A stretch of 15,541 bases of DNA from positions 1 through 15,541 of the forward strand of contig CAUAGV010000021.1 in NCBI GenBank assembly GCA_958428675.1. The letters run 5' to 3'. Positions 1 through 5,434 of this stretch are shown here, in pieces. The stretch comes from an uncultured Collinsella sp. GTDB taxonomy: Bacteria; Actinomycetota; Coriobacteriia; Coriobacteriales; Coriobacteriaceae. The notes under the pieces are model-generated. The model was not told the origin of the DNA, did no database searches, and saw only the letters and a list, made by a program, of their open reading frames with translations. The stretch's first letter is position 1. Each line of letters begins with the position of its first letter. A program made the translations under genes and the position numbers.

Positions 1-15
1 AGGTGCGGGAACGGC

Positions 16-495
16 CTATTTGCTCAATGTGTTCGGCTGGGATCGGAAATCAACCATAAGGAATAAATGTCCTACTCGACGAAGTGTGTGGTTGCATTCA
101 AGGTCAAAGGGCCTGCCTTCCTTTTCAATGTTGAAGAAAAGCCTGCGCACGCTTAGCGCGATGGTAAGCGCGAGGCATGTCATCAAGAGGCTCCCTATGG
201 CGGTGTGGCCATCGTGTGCGACGAGCATAAGTGGGGTCTGCGCATCGGTGCCGACGATAGCAAGGCACGGTCCTTCGCCGGCTTGAAGTTCTACGGATTG
301 GAGACACGACCCTTGGGAGAGGCCAGGCAATATGAGTAGAAGGTCAATCGCAATGACTGCGAGGAGTCCCAGAGCGAGCGCTGTGGTAATGCAGATTGTG
401 GCCCATTTGCAGATGCGAGCGAGCTTCCTCAGTTTGGCTATCGTCTGTTCGCGGCTGATGGTTTCATTCGATATAGATGCGTTTCGATGGACCAT
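16..495 (-). CDS. DUF2975-like membrane protein, probably C-terminally truncated
   Basis: This encodes about 159 residues. I use the internal ATG at 493-495 because a GGAGGG ribosome site lies 4-5 bases before it; an ATG 13 codons upstream lies inside a palindrome and has no such site. Two clear membrane segments are seen, one near residues 30-55 and one near 100-120. After the second comes FFNIEKEGRPFD, which resembles the conserved cytoplasmic motif of DUF2975 (YoaS-type) proteins. Family members usually have two more membrane spans. Here the reading frame leaves recognisable sequence after LRRVG and ends about 16 residues later in a polar tail, and neither other frame restores a hydrophobic stretch before the window edge. 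I infer a truncated or decaying copy. DUF2975 genes often sit beside a small HTH regulator, which would lie outside the window if present. Function is unknown. Confidence 0.6.
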   Translation of the reverse strand: MVHRNASISNETISREQTIAKLRKLARICKWATICITTALALGLLAVIAIDLLLILPGLSQGSCLQSVELQAGEGPCLAIVGTDAQTPLMLVAHDGHTAIGSLLMTCLALTIALSVRRLFFNIEKEGRPFDLECNHTLRRVGHLFLMVDFRSQPNTLSK

Positions 496-517
496 AATCC
501 CTCCAATCGGCGTTTTG

Positions 518-535
518 TATGATACTTGTATCATA
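518..535. promoter_or_regulatory. Perfect 18-bp palindrome (operator candidate) before the DUF2975-like gene
   Basis: TATGATAC-TT-GTATCATA has perfect 8-base arms and sits 23 bases upstream of the minus-strand start. Read on the minus strand it contains TATGAT, one base from a consensus -10 box, so a repressor bound here would cover the promoter. The cognate regulator is not in the window. Confidence 0.55.
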
Positions 536-744
536 TCAGAATTAACGATAAACGATAAATAATTACGGATACTGAGTAAGCAGTGATCGAAAACGATTAG
601 CGTGAGCTATTAGCTCATTTTGGATGCCGGAGTTTGGCGCGCGGGGGATGAGGACAAATGCCAAAACGTCCCGTGATCGCGCAAGTGCTTCATCGGGTTT
701 CCCCAATTCATCCGGGAAAACGGCCGTAAACGATTGCAAATAAC

Positions 745-774
745 CGGTGAACGGTCGAAAACTACCGTTCACCG
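745..774. repeat. Inverted repeat with 11-bp perfect arms
   Basis: CGGTGAACGGT (745-755) and ACCGTTCACCG (764-774) flank an 8-base centre, CGAAAACT. The AACGGTCGA core recurs at 967-975 inside another inverted repeat, which suggests a regulator site rather than a terminator: there is no T-run, and the nearest upstream gene is transcribed away from here. Confidence 0.6.
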
Positions 775-784
775 ATAATATCGA

Positions 785-804
785 AACTGGTTCTAACTGG
801 TATT
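785..804. repeat. 10-bp direct repeat with ACTGGT half-sites
   Basis: AACTGGTTCT (785-794) is followed directly by AACTGGTATT (795-804), about one helical turn apart. ACTGGT is also the half-site of the HutC-type operators at 1067 and 5360, so this may be an auxiliary site for the same regulator. This is inference from similarity only. Confidence 0.35.
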
Positions 805-920
805 AAGTCAAAAAGACCAATTCACAAATCTTCACAATGACCTGCATTTTTCTACATGCCATTTTTAGCCACCCTGCGTTGTTTAGACACAGAAAAGGTT
901 CCGATCTTTCGCCAAAACAT

Positions 921-941
921 TTCAAAACGGTTTCAAAACCG
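921..941. promoter_or_regulatory. cre-like site overlapping a 14-bp palindrome
   Basis: TTCAAAACGGTTTCA (921-935) fits the low-GC Gram-positive cre consensus WTGNAANCGNWNNCW at all but one position. It overlaps the palindrome CGGTTT-CA-AAACCG (928-941). A LacI-family sugar regulator is possible. Whether Coriobacteriia use a CcpA-type system on such sites is not shown here. Confidence 0.35.
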
Positions 942-961
942 CAGGTAGAAGTGTTAACGAG

Positions 962-985
962 CGGTAAACGGTCGATTTTTTACCG
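962..985. repeat. CGGTAAA/TTTACCG inverted repeat
   Basis: CGGTAAA (962-968) and TTTACCG (979-985) flank 10 bases. The inner AACGGTCGA copies the core of the 745-774 repeat. A third LacI-like palindrome, AAAACGTTTT, lies at 997-1006, only 36 bases before the putative -10 box. Confidence 0.45.
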
Positions 986-1041
986 TGAGCGGTGCAAAAA
1001 CGTTTTACTGTATGAATCAACGAAAGCGACCTCTTCTGTGG

Positions 1042-1050
1042 TGATATAGT
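1042..1050 (+). promoter_or_regulatory. Extended -10 promoter for the PTS operon
   Basis: TGATATAGT fits the extended -10 pattern TGnTATAAT with one mismatch. No good -35 box lies 16-18 bases upstream, as is common with extended -10 promoters. Transcription would start near 1057, giving a leader of about 140 bases. Confidence 0.45.
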
Positions 1051-1066
1051 GACAACAACACGTCAC

Positions 1067-1096
1067 GTGGTTACTACCAGTTTAGAAACCACTGGT
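1067..1096. promoter_or_regulatory. HutC/GntR-type operator upstream of the PTS operon
   Basis: GTGGTTACTACCAG (1067-1080) shares 13 consecutive bases with the near-perfect palindrome at 5360-5373. It resembles the known DasR/NagR-type site (ACTGGTCTAGACCAGT). A further pair, ACCAGT (1076-1081) and ACTGGT (1091-1096), extends the site. It would lie just downstream of the predicted start of transcription, so binding should block elongation or initiation. The regulator is probably the GntR protein at 4589. Confidence 0.65.
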
Positions 1097-1143
1097 CTTC
1101 AAAGAACGCTTTCCAAGAAGCTTTAAGGGCGATTGCCCGCTGG

Positions 1144-1188
1144 CTTCCGAAAATCATCGGACTCAGATCGTACACACCTTCGGAAGGG
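1144..1188 (+). promoter_or_regulatory. Leader hairpin burying the EIIA Shine-Dalgarno
   Basis: CTTCCGAA (1144-1151) is perfectly complementary to TTCGGAAG (1179-1186). The 3' arm contains most of the GGAAGGG ribosome site (1182-1188) of the EIIA gene, whose ATG is at 1197. A second short hairpin, GGGC-GATT-GCCC, lies at 1127-1138. The arrangement suggests translational control; the long 27-base loop means stability must be calculated. Confidence 0.45.
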
Positions 1189-1196
1189 AAATTTGA

Positions 1197-1640
1197 ATGG
1201 TTGGCTTTATTCTTACCGGTCATGGACAGTTCGCACCCGGCCTCGCAAGCGCTATCGCTATGGTTGCCGGCGACCAGCCCGCTTTTACCGTCGTTCCTTT
1301 TGAGGGCGACCAGGCCGCTTCCTACGGTGAGGATCTCCGCGCCGCTATTACCGCCATGCGCGAGGAGTGCGATGGCGTGCTCGTCTTTACCGACCTGCTC
1401 GGTGGCACTCCTTTCAATCAGTCGATGATGATTGCCCAGGATGTCGACAACGTCGAGGTTCTGACTGGCACCAACCTTCCCATGGTTATTGAGCTTCTGT
1501 TCCTCCGCGGCAACGCTACGCTCGCCGAGCTTGGCGAGCAGGCCGTGACCGTTGGTCAGACGGGCGTCACCGCCCAGACGGTCGCATCCGTTGCCGGCTC
1601 CGAGGAAGAGGATGTCTTCGGCGACGAGGACGGCATCTAA
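1197..1640 (+). CDS. PTS EIIA component, mannose/sorbose family
   Basis: This 147-residue protein is a stand-alone EIIA domain (the N-terminal domain of ManX-type proteins). It takes phosphate from HPr and passes it to EIIB in the cytoplasm. The N-terminal strand and loop FILTGHGQFAPG contain His9, the expected phosphorylated histidine. The stretch VLVFTDLLGGTPFN near residues 61-74 is the usual family signature. Length matches single-domain EIIA proteins (about 135-150). The C-terminus is a short acidic tail. A GGAAGGG ribosome site lies 8 bases upstream of the ATG and can be hidden by a leader hairpin. It is the first gene of a five-gene operon and its stop overlaps the start of the next gene (TAATG). 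The GalNAc-type substrate is inferred from the neighbours, not from EIIA itself. Confidence 0.93.
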   Translation: MVGFILTGHGQFAPGLASAIAMVAGDQPAFTVVPFEGDQAASYGEDLRAAITAMREECDGVLVFTDLLGGTPFNQSMMIAQDVDNVEVLTGTNLPMVIELLFLRGNATLAELGEQAVTVGQTGVTAQTVASVAGSEEEDVFGDEDGI

Positions 1641-1921
1641 TGGCCGATTTCGGAGCTAGTGTTCTGAGTTCCTCGGTCGCTCTTTTGGGCCTGCTCGTCA
1701 TCATGGGTGTGATTTACACCATTTGGTCTCAGATCAACATGAAGAAGAAGCAGAAGTACTTCAAAGAGCTGCACACCGAGCTCAAGCCGGGTCAGGAGGT
1801 TCTTTTCGCAGGCGGTATCTACGGAACCGTCAAAGGCATCGAAGGCGAGAAGGTCCAGATTAAAGTCCGATCCGGTGCCGTCGTAGATGTTTCGCGTTAC
1901 GCGATTCAGGAGATCAAGTAA
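1640..1921 (+). CDS. YajC-like small membrane protein in the PTS operon
   Basis: This encodes 93 residues with one N-terminal membrane span (about residues 8-28, rich in L, V, I), a basic stretch MKKKQKYFKELH, and then a small beta domain with VLFAGGIYGTVKGIEGEKVQIKV, the pattern of YajC proteins. YajC is an accessory subunit of the Sec/SecDF translocon, but no secD or secF is nearby. Copies inside mannose-family PTS operons are known in Gram-positive bacteria, where their job is unclear. The ATG overlaps the EIIA stop by one base, so translation is probably coupled. I infer a role tied to insertion or stability of the EIIC/EIID membrane complex, without direct proof. Confidence 0.85.
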   Translation: MADFGASVLSSSVALLGLLVIMGVIYTIWSQINMKKKQKYFKELHTELKPGQEVLFAGGIYGTVKGIEGEKVQIKVRSGAVVDVSRYAIQEIK

Positions 1922-1957
1922 CTGTCGTCAGCAAATAACGAAAGGAAGCTGATCAAC

Positions 1958-2440
1958 ATGGCAGAACCCAACATTCTTCTTACCCGCATCGATAACCGAC
2001 TGGTCCATGGTCAGGTCGCTACCCAGTGGAACTCCACCCTGGGCTCCAACCTTATCCTCGTCGCCAACGACGATGTGTCGACCAACACCATGCGCCAGAA
2101 CCTCATGAAGATGGCCGCTCCCGCCGGCGTCGCTACGCGTTTCTTCTCCCTGCAGAAGACCATCGACGTCATTGGCAAGGCGAGCCCGCGCCAGAAGATC
2201 TTCATCGTGGCCGAAACACCGGAAGACGTGCTTACGCTCGTCAAGGGCGGTGTGCCTATAAAGAAGGTAAACATCGGCAACATGCACATGTCGGAAGGAA
2301 AGCGCCAAGTCGCCACCTCCGTCGCAGTTAACGACGAGGATGTCGCTGCGTTTAAAGAGCTGCAGGAATTGGGGGTGGAGTTGGAGATCAGGCGCGTTCC
2401 GAGCACGCCTGTTGAGGACACGAGCAAGCTCTTCTCGTAA
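1958..2440 (+). CDS. PTS EIIB component, mannose/sorbose family
   Basis: This 160-residue cytoplasmic phosphocarrier transfers phosphate from EIIA to the incoming sugar at EIIC/EIID. The N-terminal motif LLTRIDNRLVHGQVATQW carries His17, the phosphorylated residue of this EIIB family. The motif FFSLQKTID and the helix-strand pattern ending in GVELEIRRVPS are typical. Length is normal. An AGGAAG ribosome site precedes the ATG by about 9 bases. It lies 36 bases after yajC. A close paralogue (about 57% identity over 148 residues by hand alignment) lies at 12733-13245 and has lost the histidine. The EIIB sequence alone does not decide between GalNAc, galactosamine and other sugars. Confidence 0.95.
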   Translation: MAEPNILLTRIDNRLVHGQVATQWNSTLGSNLILVANDDVSTNTMRQNLMKMAAPAGVATRFFSLQKTIDVIGKASPRQKIFIVAETPEDVLTLVKGGVPIKKVNIGNMHMSEGKRQVATSVAVNDEDVAAFKELQELGVELEIRRVPSTPVEDTSKLFS

Positions 2441-2530
2441 TCCTCGTGATCCACGTTGTCAGGATTGAAACCCTGACGTTCTGTACGTGATATCCAAAGT
2501 GCGTACATACATTTTGAAAGGAGGAGCAAG

Positions 2531-3331
2531 ATGGAATACTCGATCATCCAGGTCGCTCTGGTCTTCATCGTCACGTTCGTCGCGGCAATCGACCAGTTCA
2601 ACTTCCTCGAGTCTCTCTATCAGCCCATCGTCACCGGCGCCGTCATCGGTCTTATCCTTGGCGACCTCAACACCGGTCTTCTCGTGGGTGGTACCTATCA
2701 GCTCATGACGATCGGCAACATGCCGATCGGAGGCGCTCAGCCGCCTAACGCCGTCATCGGCGGCATCATGGCAGCCATTCTCGCTATCGCTACGGGCCTC
2801 GAGCCCAACGCGGCAGTCGGCCTTGCCATTCCGTTCGCTCTGCTTGGTCAGCTCGGCGTTACCCTGGTCTTCACGCTTATGTCGCCGCTCATGTCCTCCG
2901 CGGACAACATGGCCCACAACGCTGACACCAAGGGTATCGAGCGTCTGAACTACTTCGCCATGGCTCTGCTCGGCCTGATCTTCGCTGTCGTCGTCACCCT
3001 GTTCTTTATCGCTGGCGCTACCATCGGTCAGACCATCGCTTCCGCCATCCCGACTTGGCTGCAGACCGGTCTCTCCGCTGCAGGCGGCATGATGCGCTTC
3101 GTCGGCTTCGCCGTCCTGCTCAAGGTTATGATGAACCGCGATATGTGGGGCTTCTTCCTCATGGGCTTTGGCCTCGCGCTCATCACCGTTGCCAACGATT
3201 CGCTGGCAACCCCTGCCCTGCTCATCCTCGCTCTCATCGGCTTCGGCATCGCTTTCTGGGACTTCCAGCAGCAGACCGAGCTGAAGGGTGCAGCTGTTTC
3301 TGACGGAGGTGACTTCGAAGATGGCATCTAA
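2531..3331 (+). CDS. PTS EIIC component, mannose/sorbose family
   Basis: This is an integral membrane subunit of 266 residues, a normal length for the family (about 250-270). It forms part of the sugar channel with EIID. The pattern GAVIGLILGDLNTGLLVGGTYQLMTIG followed by PIGGAQPPNAVIGGI is the conserved family region near residues 35-85. Several strongly hydrophobic helices follow, and the tail is short and acidic (GGDFEDGI). A strong AAAGGAGGAG ribosome site precedes the ATG. A 90-base gap separates it from EIIB; it contains a short CAGGATTGAAACCCTG imperfect palindrome but no T-run, so read-through is expected. The last 11 bases overlap the EIID start. Confidence 0.94.
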   Translation: MEYSIIQVALVFIVTFVAAIDQFNFLESLYQPIVTGAVIGLILGDLNTGLLVGGTYQLMTIGNMPIGGAQPPNAVIGGIMAAILAIATGLEPNAAVGLAIPFALLGQLGVTLVFTLMSPLMSSADNMAHNADTKGIERLNYFAMALLGLIFAVVVTLFFIAGATIGQTIASAIPTWLQTGLSAAGGMMRFVGFAVLLKVMMNRDMWGFFLMGFGLALITVANDSLATPALLILALIGFGIAFWDFQQQTELKGAAVSDGGDFEDGI

Positions 3332-4403
3332 TGAGTATGTGATCCCGGAGCACTACGAGGATCTCAATCCTGCTCCGCAGCTCGACCAGAAGACCCTCAA
3401 CAAGATGGCTTGGCGCTCCTGCTTCCTGCAGGCATCGTTCAACTACGAGCGCATGCAGGCCGCTGGCTGGCTTTACTCCATCATCCCCGGTCTGGAGAAG
3501 ATCCACACCAACAAGAACGACCTCGCGGCTTCCATGAGCCACAACCTGGAGTTCTTCAACACTCACCCGTTCCTCGTCACCTTTGTTATGGGTATCGTGC
3601 TTTCGCTCGAGCAGAACAAGGTTGACATCCCCACGATTCGCGCCGTCCGCGTCGCCGCAATGGGCCCGCTCGGTGGTATCGGTGACGCCCTGTTCTGGCT
3701 GACGCTCGTGCCTATCACGGCCGGCATCACCTCCAACATGGCCATCAACGGCAATGCCGCTGCGCCGATCATCTTCCTGGTGATCTTCAACGTCGTCCAG
3801 TTCGCTCTGCGCTTCTGGCTCATGAACTGGTCCTACAAGCTTGGCACCAGCGCTATTGACGCTCTGACTGCCAACATGCAGGCCTTCACGCGTGCCGCTT
3901 CCATTATGGGCGTCTTCGTCGTCGGTTGCCTGGTCGTCACCATGGGTGGCACCCAGATCAACCTCCAGATCCCCAACGGCACCACCCGTGGCCTCTCCGC
4001 TACTACCGTGATCGTCTCCGAGAAGGAGGCCGAGAACTTCACCGGTATGGAGGGCATCGATACCGAGACCGCTGAGGCCGGTACCATCGCCATGACCGAT
4101 GAGGACGGCAACGCCCTCACCGCTTCCGATGCCGACGGCAACGCTGTCGAGTGCGGCGTCACCGATCTGGGCAACGGCATGGAGTCCGTTACCTACGGCA
4201 CCGTCACCGAGGATCCGGTCAACTTCTCTGTTGCCGACACCCTCAACACCATCGTCCCGAAGCTCGTCCCGCTTATGCTTACGCTGCTGCTTTACTACAT
4301 GTTCGCTAAGCACAGCTGGACCCCGACCAAGGGCATTCTGCTGCTCTTCGTCCTGGGCATCCTGGGCGCTGGCCCGCTTGGTCTCTGGCCGAGCATCTGG
4401 TAA
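3321..4403 (+). CDS. PTS EIID component, mannose family, with extended acidic loop
   Basis: The ATG at 3321 is chosen because GGAGGT (3305-3310) lies 10 bases before it; the frame stays open 33 bases further upstream but has no ribosome site there. The protein has about 360 residues, against roughly 260-305 for usual EIID proteins. Family marks are SFLQASFNYERMQ-type sequence near residue 35, MGIVLSLEQNK near 90, and RVAAMGPLGGIGDALFW near 110-130, followed by membrane helices. Residues about 215-303, between GTQINLQIP and VADTLNTIVPKLVPL, form a hydrophilic loop rich in D, E, T, N and G, much longer than the equivalent region in E. coli ManZ or AgaD. The C-terminal helix pair and the ending LGLWPSIW look intact. 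It is the last gene of the operon, overlapping EIIC by 11 bases. Confidence 0.93.
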   Translation: MASNEYVIPEHYEDLNPAPQLDQKTLNKMAWRSCFLQASFNYERMQAAGWLYSIIPGLEKIHTNKNDLAASMSHNLEFFNTHPFLVTFVMGIVLSLEQNKVDIPTIRAVRVAAMGPLGGIGDALFWLTLVPITAGITSNMAINGNAAAPIIFLVIFNVVQFALRFWLMNWSYKLGTSAIDALTANMQAFTRAASIMGVFVVGCLVVTMGGTQINLQIPNGTTRGLSATTVIVSEKEAENFTGMEGIDTETAEAGTIAMTDEDGNALTASDADGNAVECGVTDLGNGMESVTYGTVTEDPVNFSVADTLNTIVPKLVPLMLTLLLYYMFAKHSWTPTKGILLLFVLGILGAGPLGLWPSIW

Positions 4404-4416
4404 GGCTCTAGCTTGA

Positions 4417-4445
4417 GGGGTGTGTCCCTGCGCGGCTCACACCCC
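4417..4445 (+). repeat. GGGGTGTG/CACACCCC hairpin after the PTS operon
   Basis: Perfect 8-base arms (4417-4424 and 4438-4445) with a 13-base loop lie directly after the EIID stop. There is no T-run, so it may protect the mRNA 3' end or assist the terminator that follows. Confidence 0.5.
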
Positions 4446-4469
4446 GACCCCTTAAGCCATGTGTATGTT

Positions 4470-4510
4470 AAAAGCCGCGTGCTCGAAAGAGCGCGCGGCT
4501 TTTGTTTTCT
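4470..4510 (+). terminator. Intrinsic terminator of the PTS operon
   Basis: AAAAGCCGCG-T-GCTC pairs with GAGC-G-CGCGGCTTTT around a GAAA tetraloop (4470-4503), giving a 15-pair stem with one T.G wobble, followed by the T-rich run GTTTTCTT. It works on the plus strand, and the A-run before it could let it act on the minus strand too. Confidence 0.92.
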
Positions 4511-4550
4511 TGATGAGTCGGGTGTTGCAGACCGATAATGCTTAACACCC
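4510..4550 (+). promoter_or_regulatory. Promoter and palindrome before the GntR gene
   Basis: TTGATG (4510-4515) and GATAAT (4534-4539) with an 18-base spacer form a plausible promoter. A palindrome, GGGTGTT (4520-4526) and AACACCC (4544-4550), brackets the -10 box. It differs from the CTGGT sites and could be an operator for another factor. The boxes are moderate matches, so confidence is limited. Confidence 0.45.
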
Positions 4551-4588
4551 TAGGTAGTTAGCCGAATTCGAGCAAAAGGGAGGATAGG

Positions 4589-5320
4589 ATGGCGATCGGA
4601 GCGCGTAAGCAGCCGCTGTACGATCAGCTGGTCGATATTCTGACCGAAAAGATTGACCATGAATATCGCGCCGGTGACATGATTCCTTCCGAGCGCGAAC
4701 TTTCGGAGCGCTATGGTCTCTCGCGCACTACGGTACGCTTGGCTCTGCAGGAACTGGAGCGTTTAGGACTGGTGGTTCGGCAGCACGGTCGCGGTACCTT
4801 TGTGACCGACCGTTCGGCAAAAGCAACCAATCTTATGCAGTCCTACAGCTTTACCGAGCAGATGCGCGCGATGGGTCGAGAACCCGAGACCACGATTCTC
4901 GAGTTTTGCGAGATGGAGGCCGATAAGAATCTGGCCGAGCATATGGGATTGCGTATCGGTGATCGCATTTTTAAGCTTAAGCGCCTTCGTTCTGCCGACA
5001 ACATGCCCATGATGGTCGAACGCAGCTATCTACCGGTTCGTCAATTTCTGTCCCTAAAGCGACCGCTGCTGGAGCGTAAGCCGCTTTACGATGTGATTGA
5101 GCAAGACTTTCAGCAAAAGATACGCGTGGCTGAAGAGGAGTTCTATGCGAGCATAGCCCGTCCCACCGACGCCCACCTTTTGGGAATTGTCGAGGGCTCG
5201 CCTGTGCTCGATTTGGTCAGGACTACGTATAACGAGTCAAACGAGGTTGTGGAGTATACACTCTCGGTTGCTCGTGCCGATCAGTTTAAATACAAGGTTT
5301 ACCACCAGCGTAGCAACTAG
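4589..5320 (+). CDS. GntR-family transcriptional regulator, HutC subfamily
   Basis: This encodes 243 residues, typical for the subfamily. Residues 8-75 form the winged helix: LYDQLVDILTEKI, IPSERELSERYGLSRTTVRLAL with the recognition helix near 40-55, and the wing HGRGTFV. Residues from about 95 to 240 form a UTRA effector domain, which in relatives such as NagR/YvoA, DasR and AgaR2 binds phosphorylated amino sugars. The ribosome site GGGAGG lies 5-6 bases before the ATG. It stands between the PTS operon and agaS, and both have a copy of TGGTTACTACCAG, close to the known DasR/NagR site. I infer that it represses both until GalNAc-6-P, galactosamine-6-P or a similar ligand appears. Whether it controls itself is uncertain, since no such site is seen before its own gene. 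Confidence 0.93.
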   Translation: MAIGARKQPLYDQLVDILTEKIDHEYRAGDMIPSERELSERYGLSRTTVRLALQELERLGLVVRQHGRGTFVTDRSAKATNLMQSYSFTEQMRAMGREPETTILEFCEMEADKNLAEHMGLRIGDRIFKLKRLRSADNMPMMVERSYLPVRQFLSLKRPLLERKPLYDVIEQDFQQKIRVAEEEFYASIARPTDAHLLGIVEGSPVLDLVRTTYNESNEVVEYTLSVARADQFKYKVYHQRSN

Positions 5321-5359
5321 TGTCCGCATCGTTTCCATATGGTGATTCTTTGCATTTAA

Positions 5360-5395
5360 CTGGTTACTACCAGATAACCAACCGAAGTGTATAAT
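5360..5395 (+). promoter_or_regulatory. agaS promoter with overlapping HutC/GntR operator
   Basis: CTGGT-TACT-ACCAG (5360-5373) is a palindrome with 5-base arms, very near the DasR/NagR consensus. A perfect -10 box TATAAT lies at 5390-5395, and 17 bases upstream is CTACCA (5367-5372), a weak -35 inside the operator. A repressor bound here would exclude RNA polymerase. An outer pair, TGGTTA (5361-5366) and TAACCA (5375-5380), enlarges the site. Confidence 0.75.
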
Positions 5396-5434
5396 TGCAC
5401 GTCAGAGGATTACTTCTAGAGAGAGGTATTAGAA

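Larger units (their letters stand above)
536..1041. other. Long intergenic region without a convincing gene
   Basis: About 500 bases (660 up to the EIIA start) hold only short open frames (70 aa at 837-1049 plus; 69 aa at 563-772 minus) that lack good ribosome sites, family resemblance and the codon bias of the neighbours. The region is AT-rich compared with the flanking genes and is filled with short inverted repeats listed separately. It is best read as the control region of the PTS operon. Confidence 0.6.

Noticed and set aside
563..1049. Short frames (69 aa minus, 70 aa plus) in the PTS control region
   Set aside because: No ribosome site or family resemblance, and they overlap the regulatory palindromes.
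3234..4313. Minus-strand open frame of 359 codons over EIIC/EIID
   Set aside because: Shadow of EIID; composition rich in D, H, G and V from antisense codons, no ribosome site.
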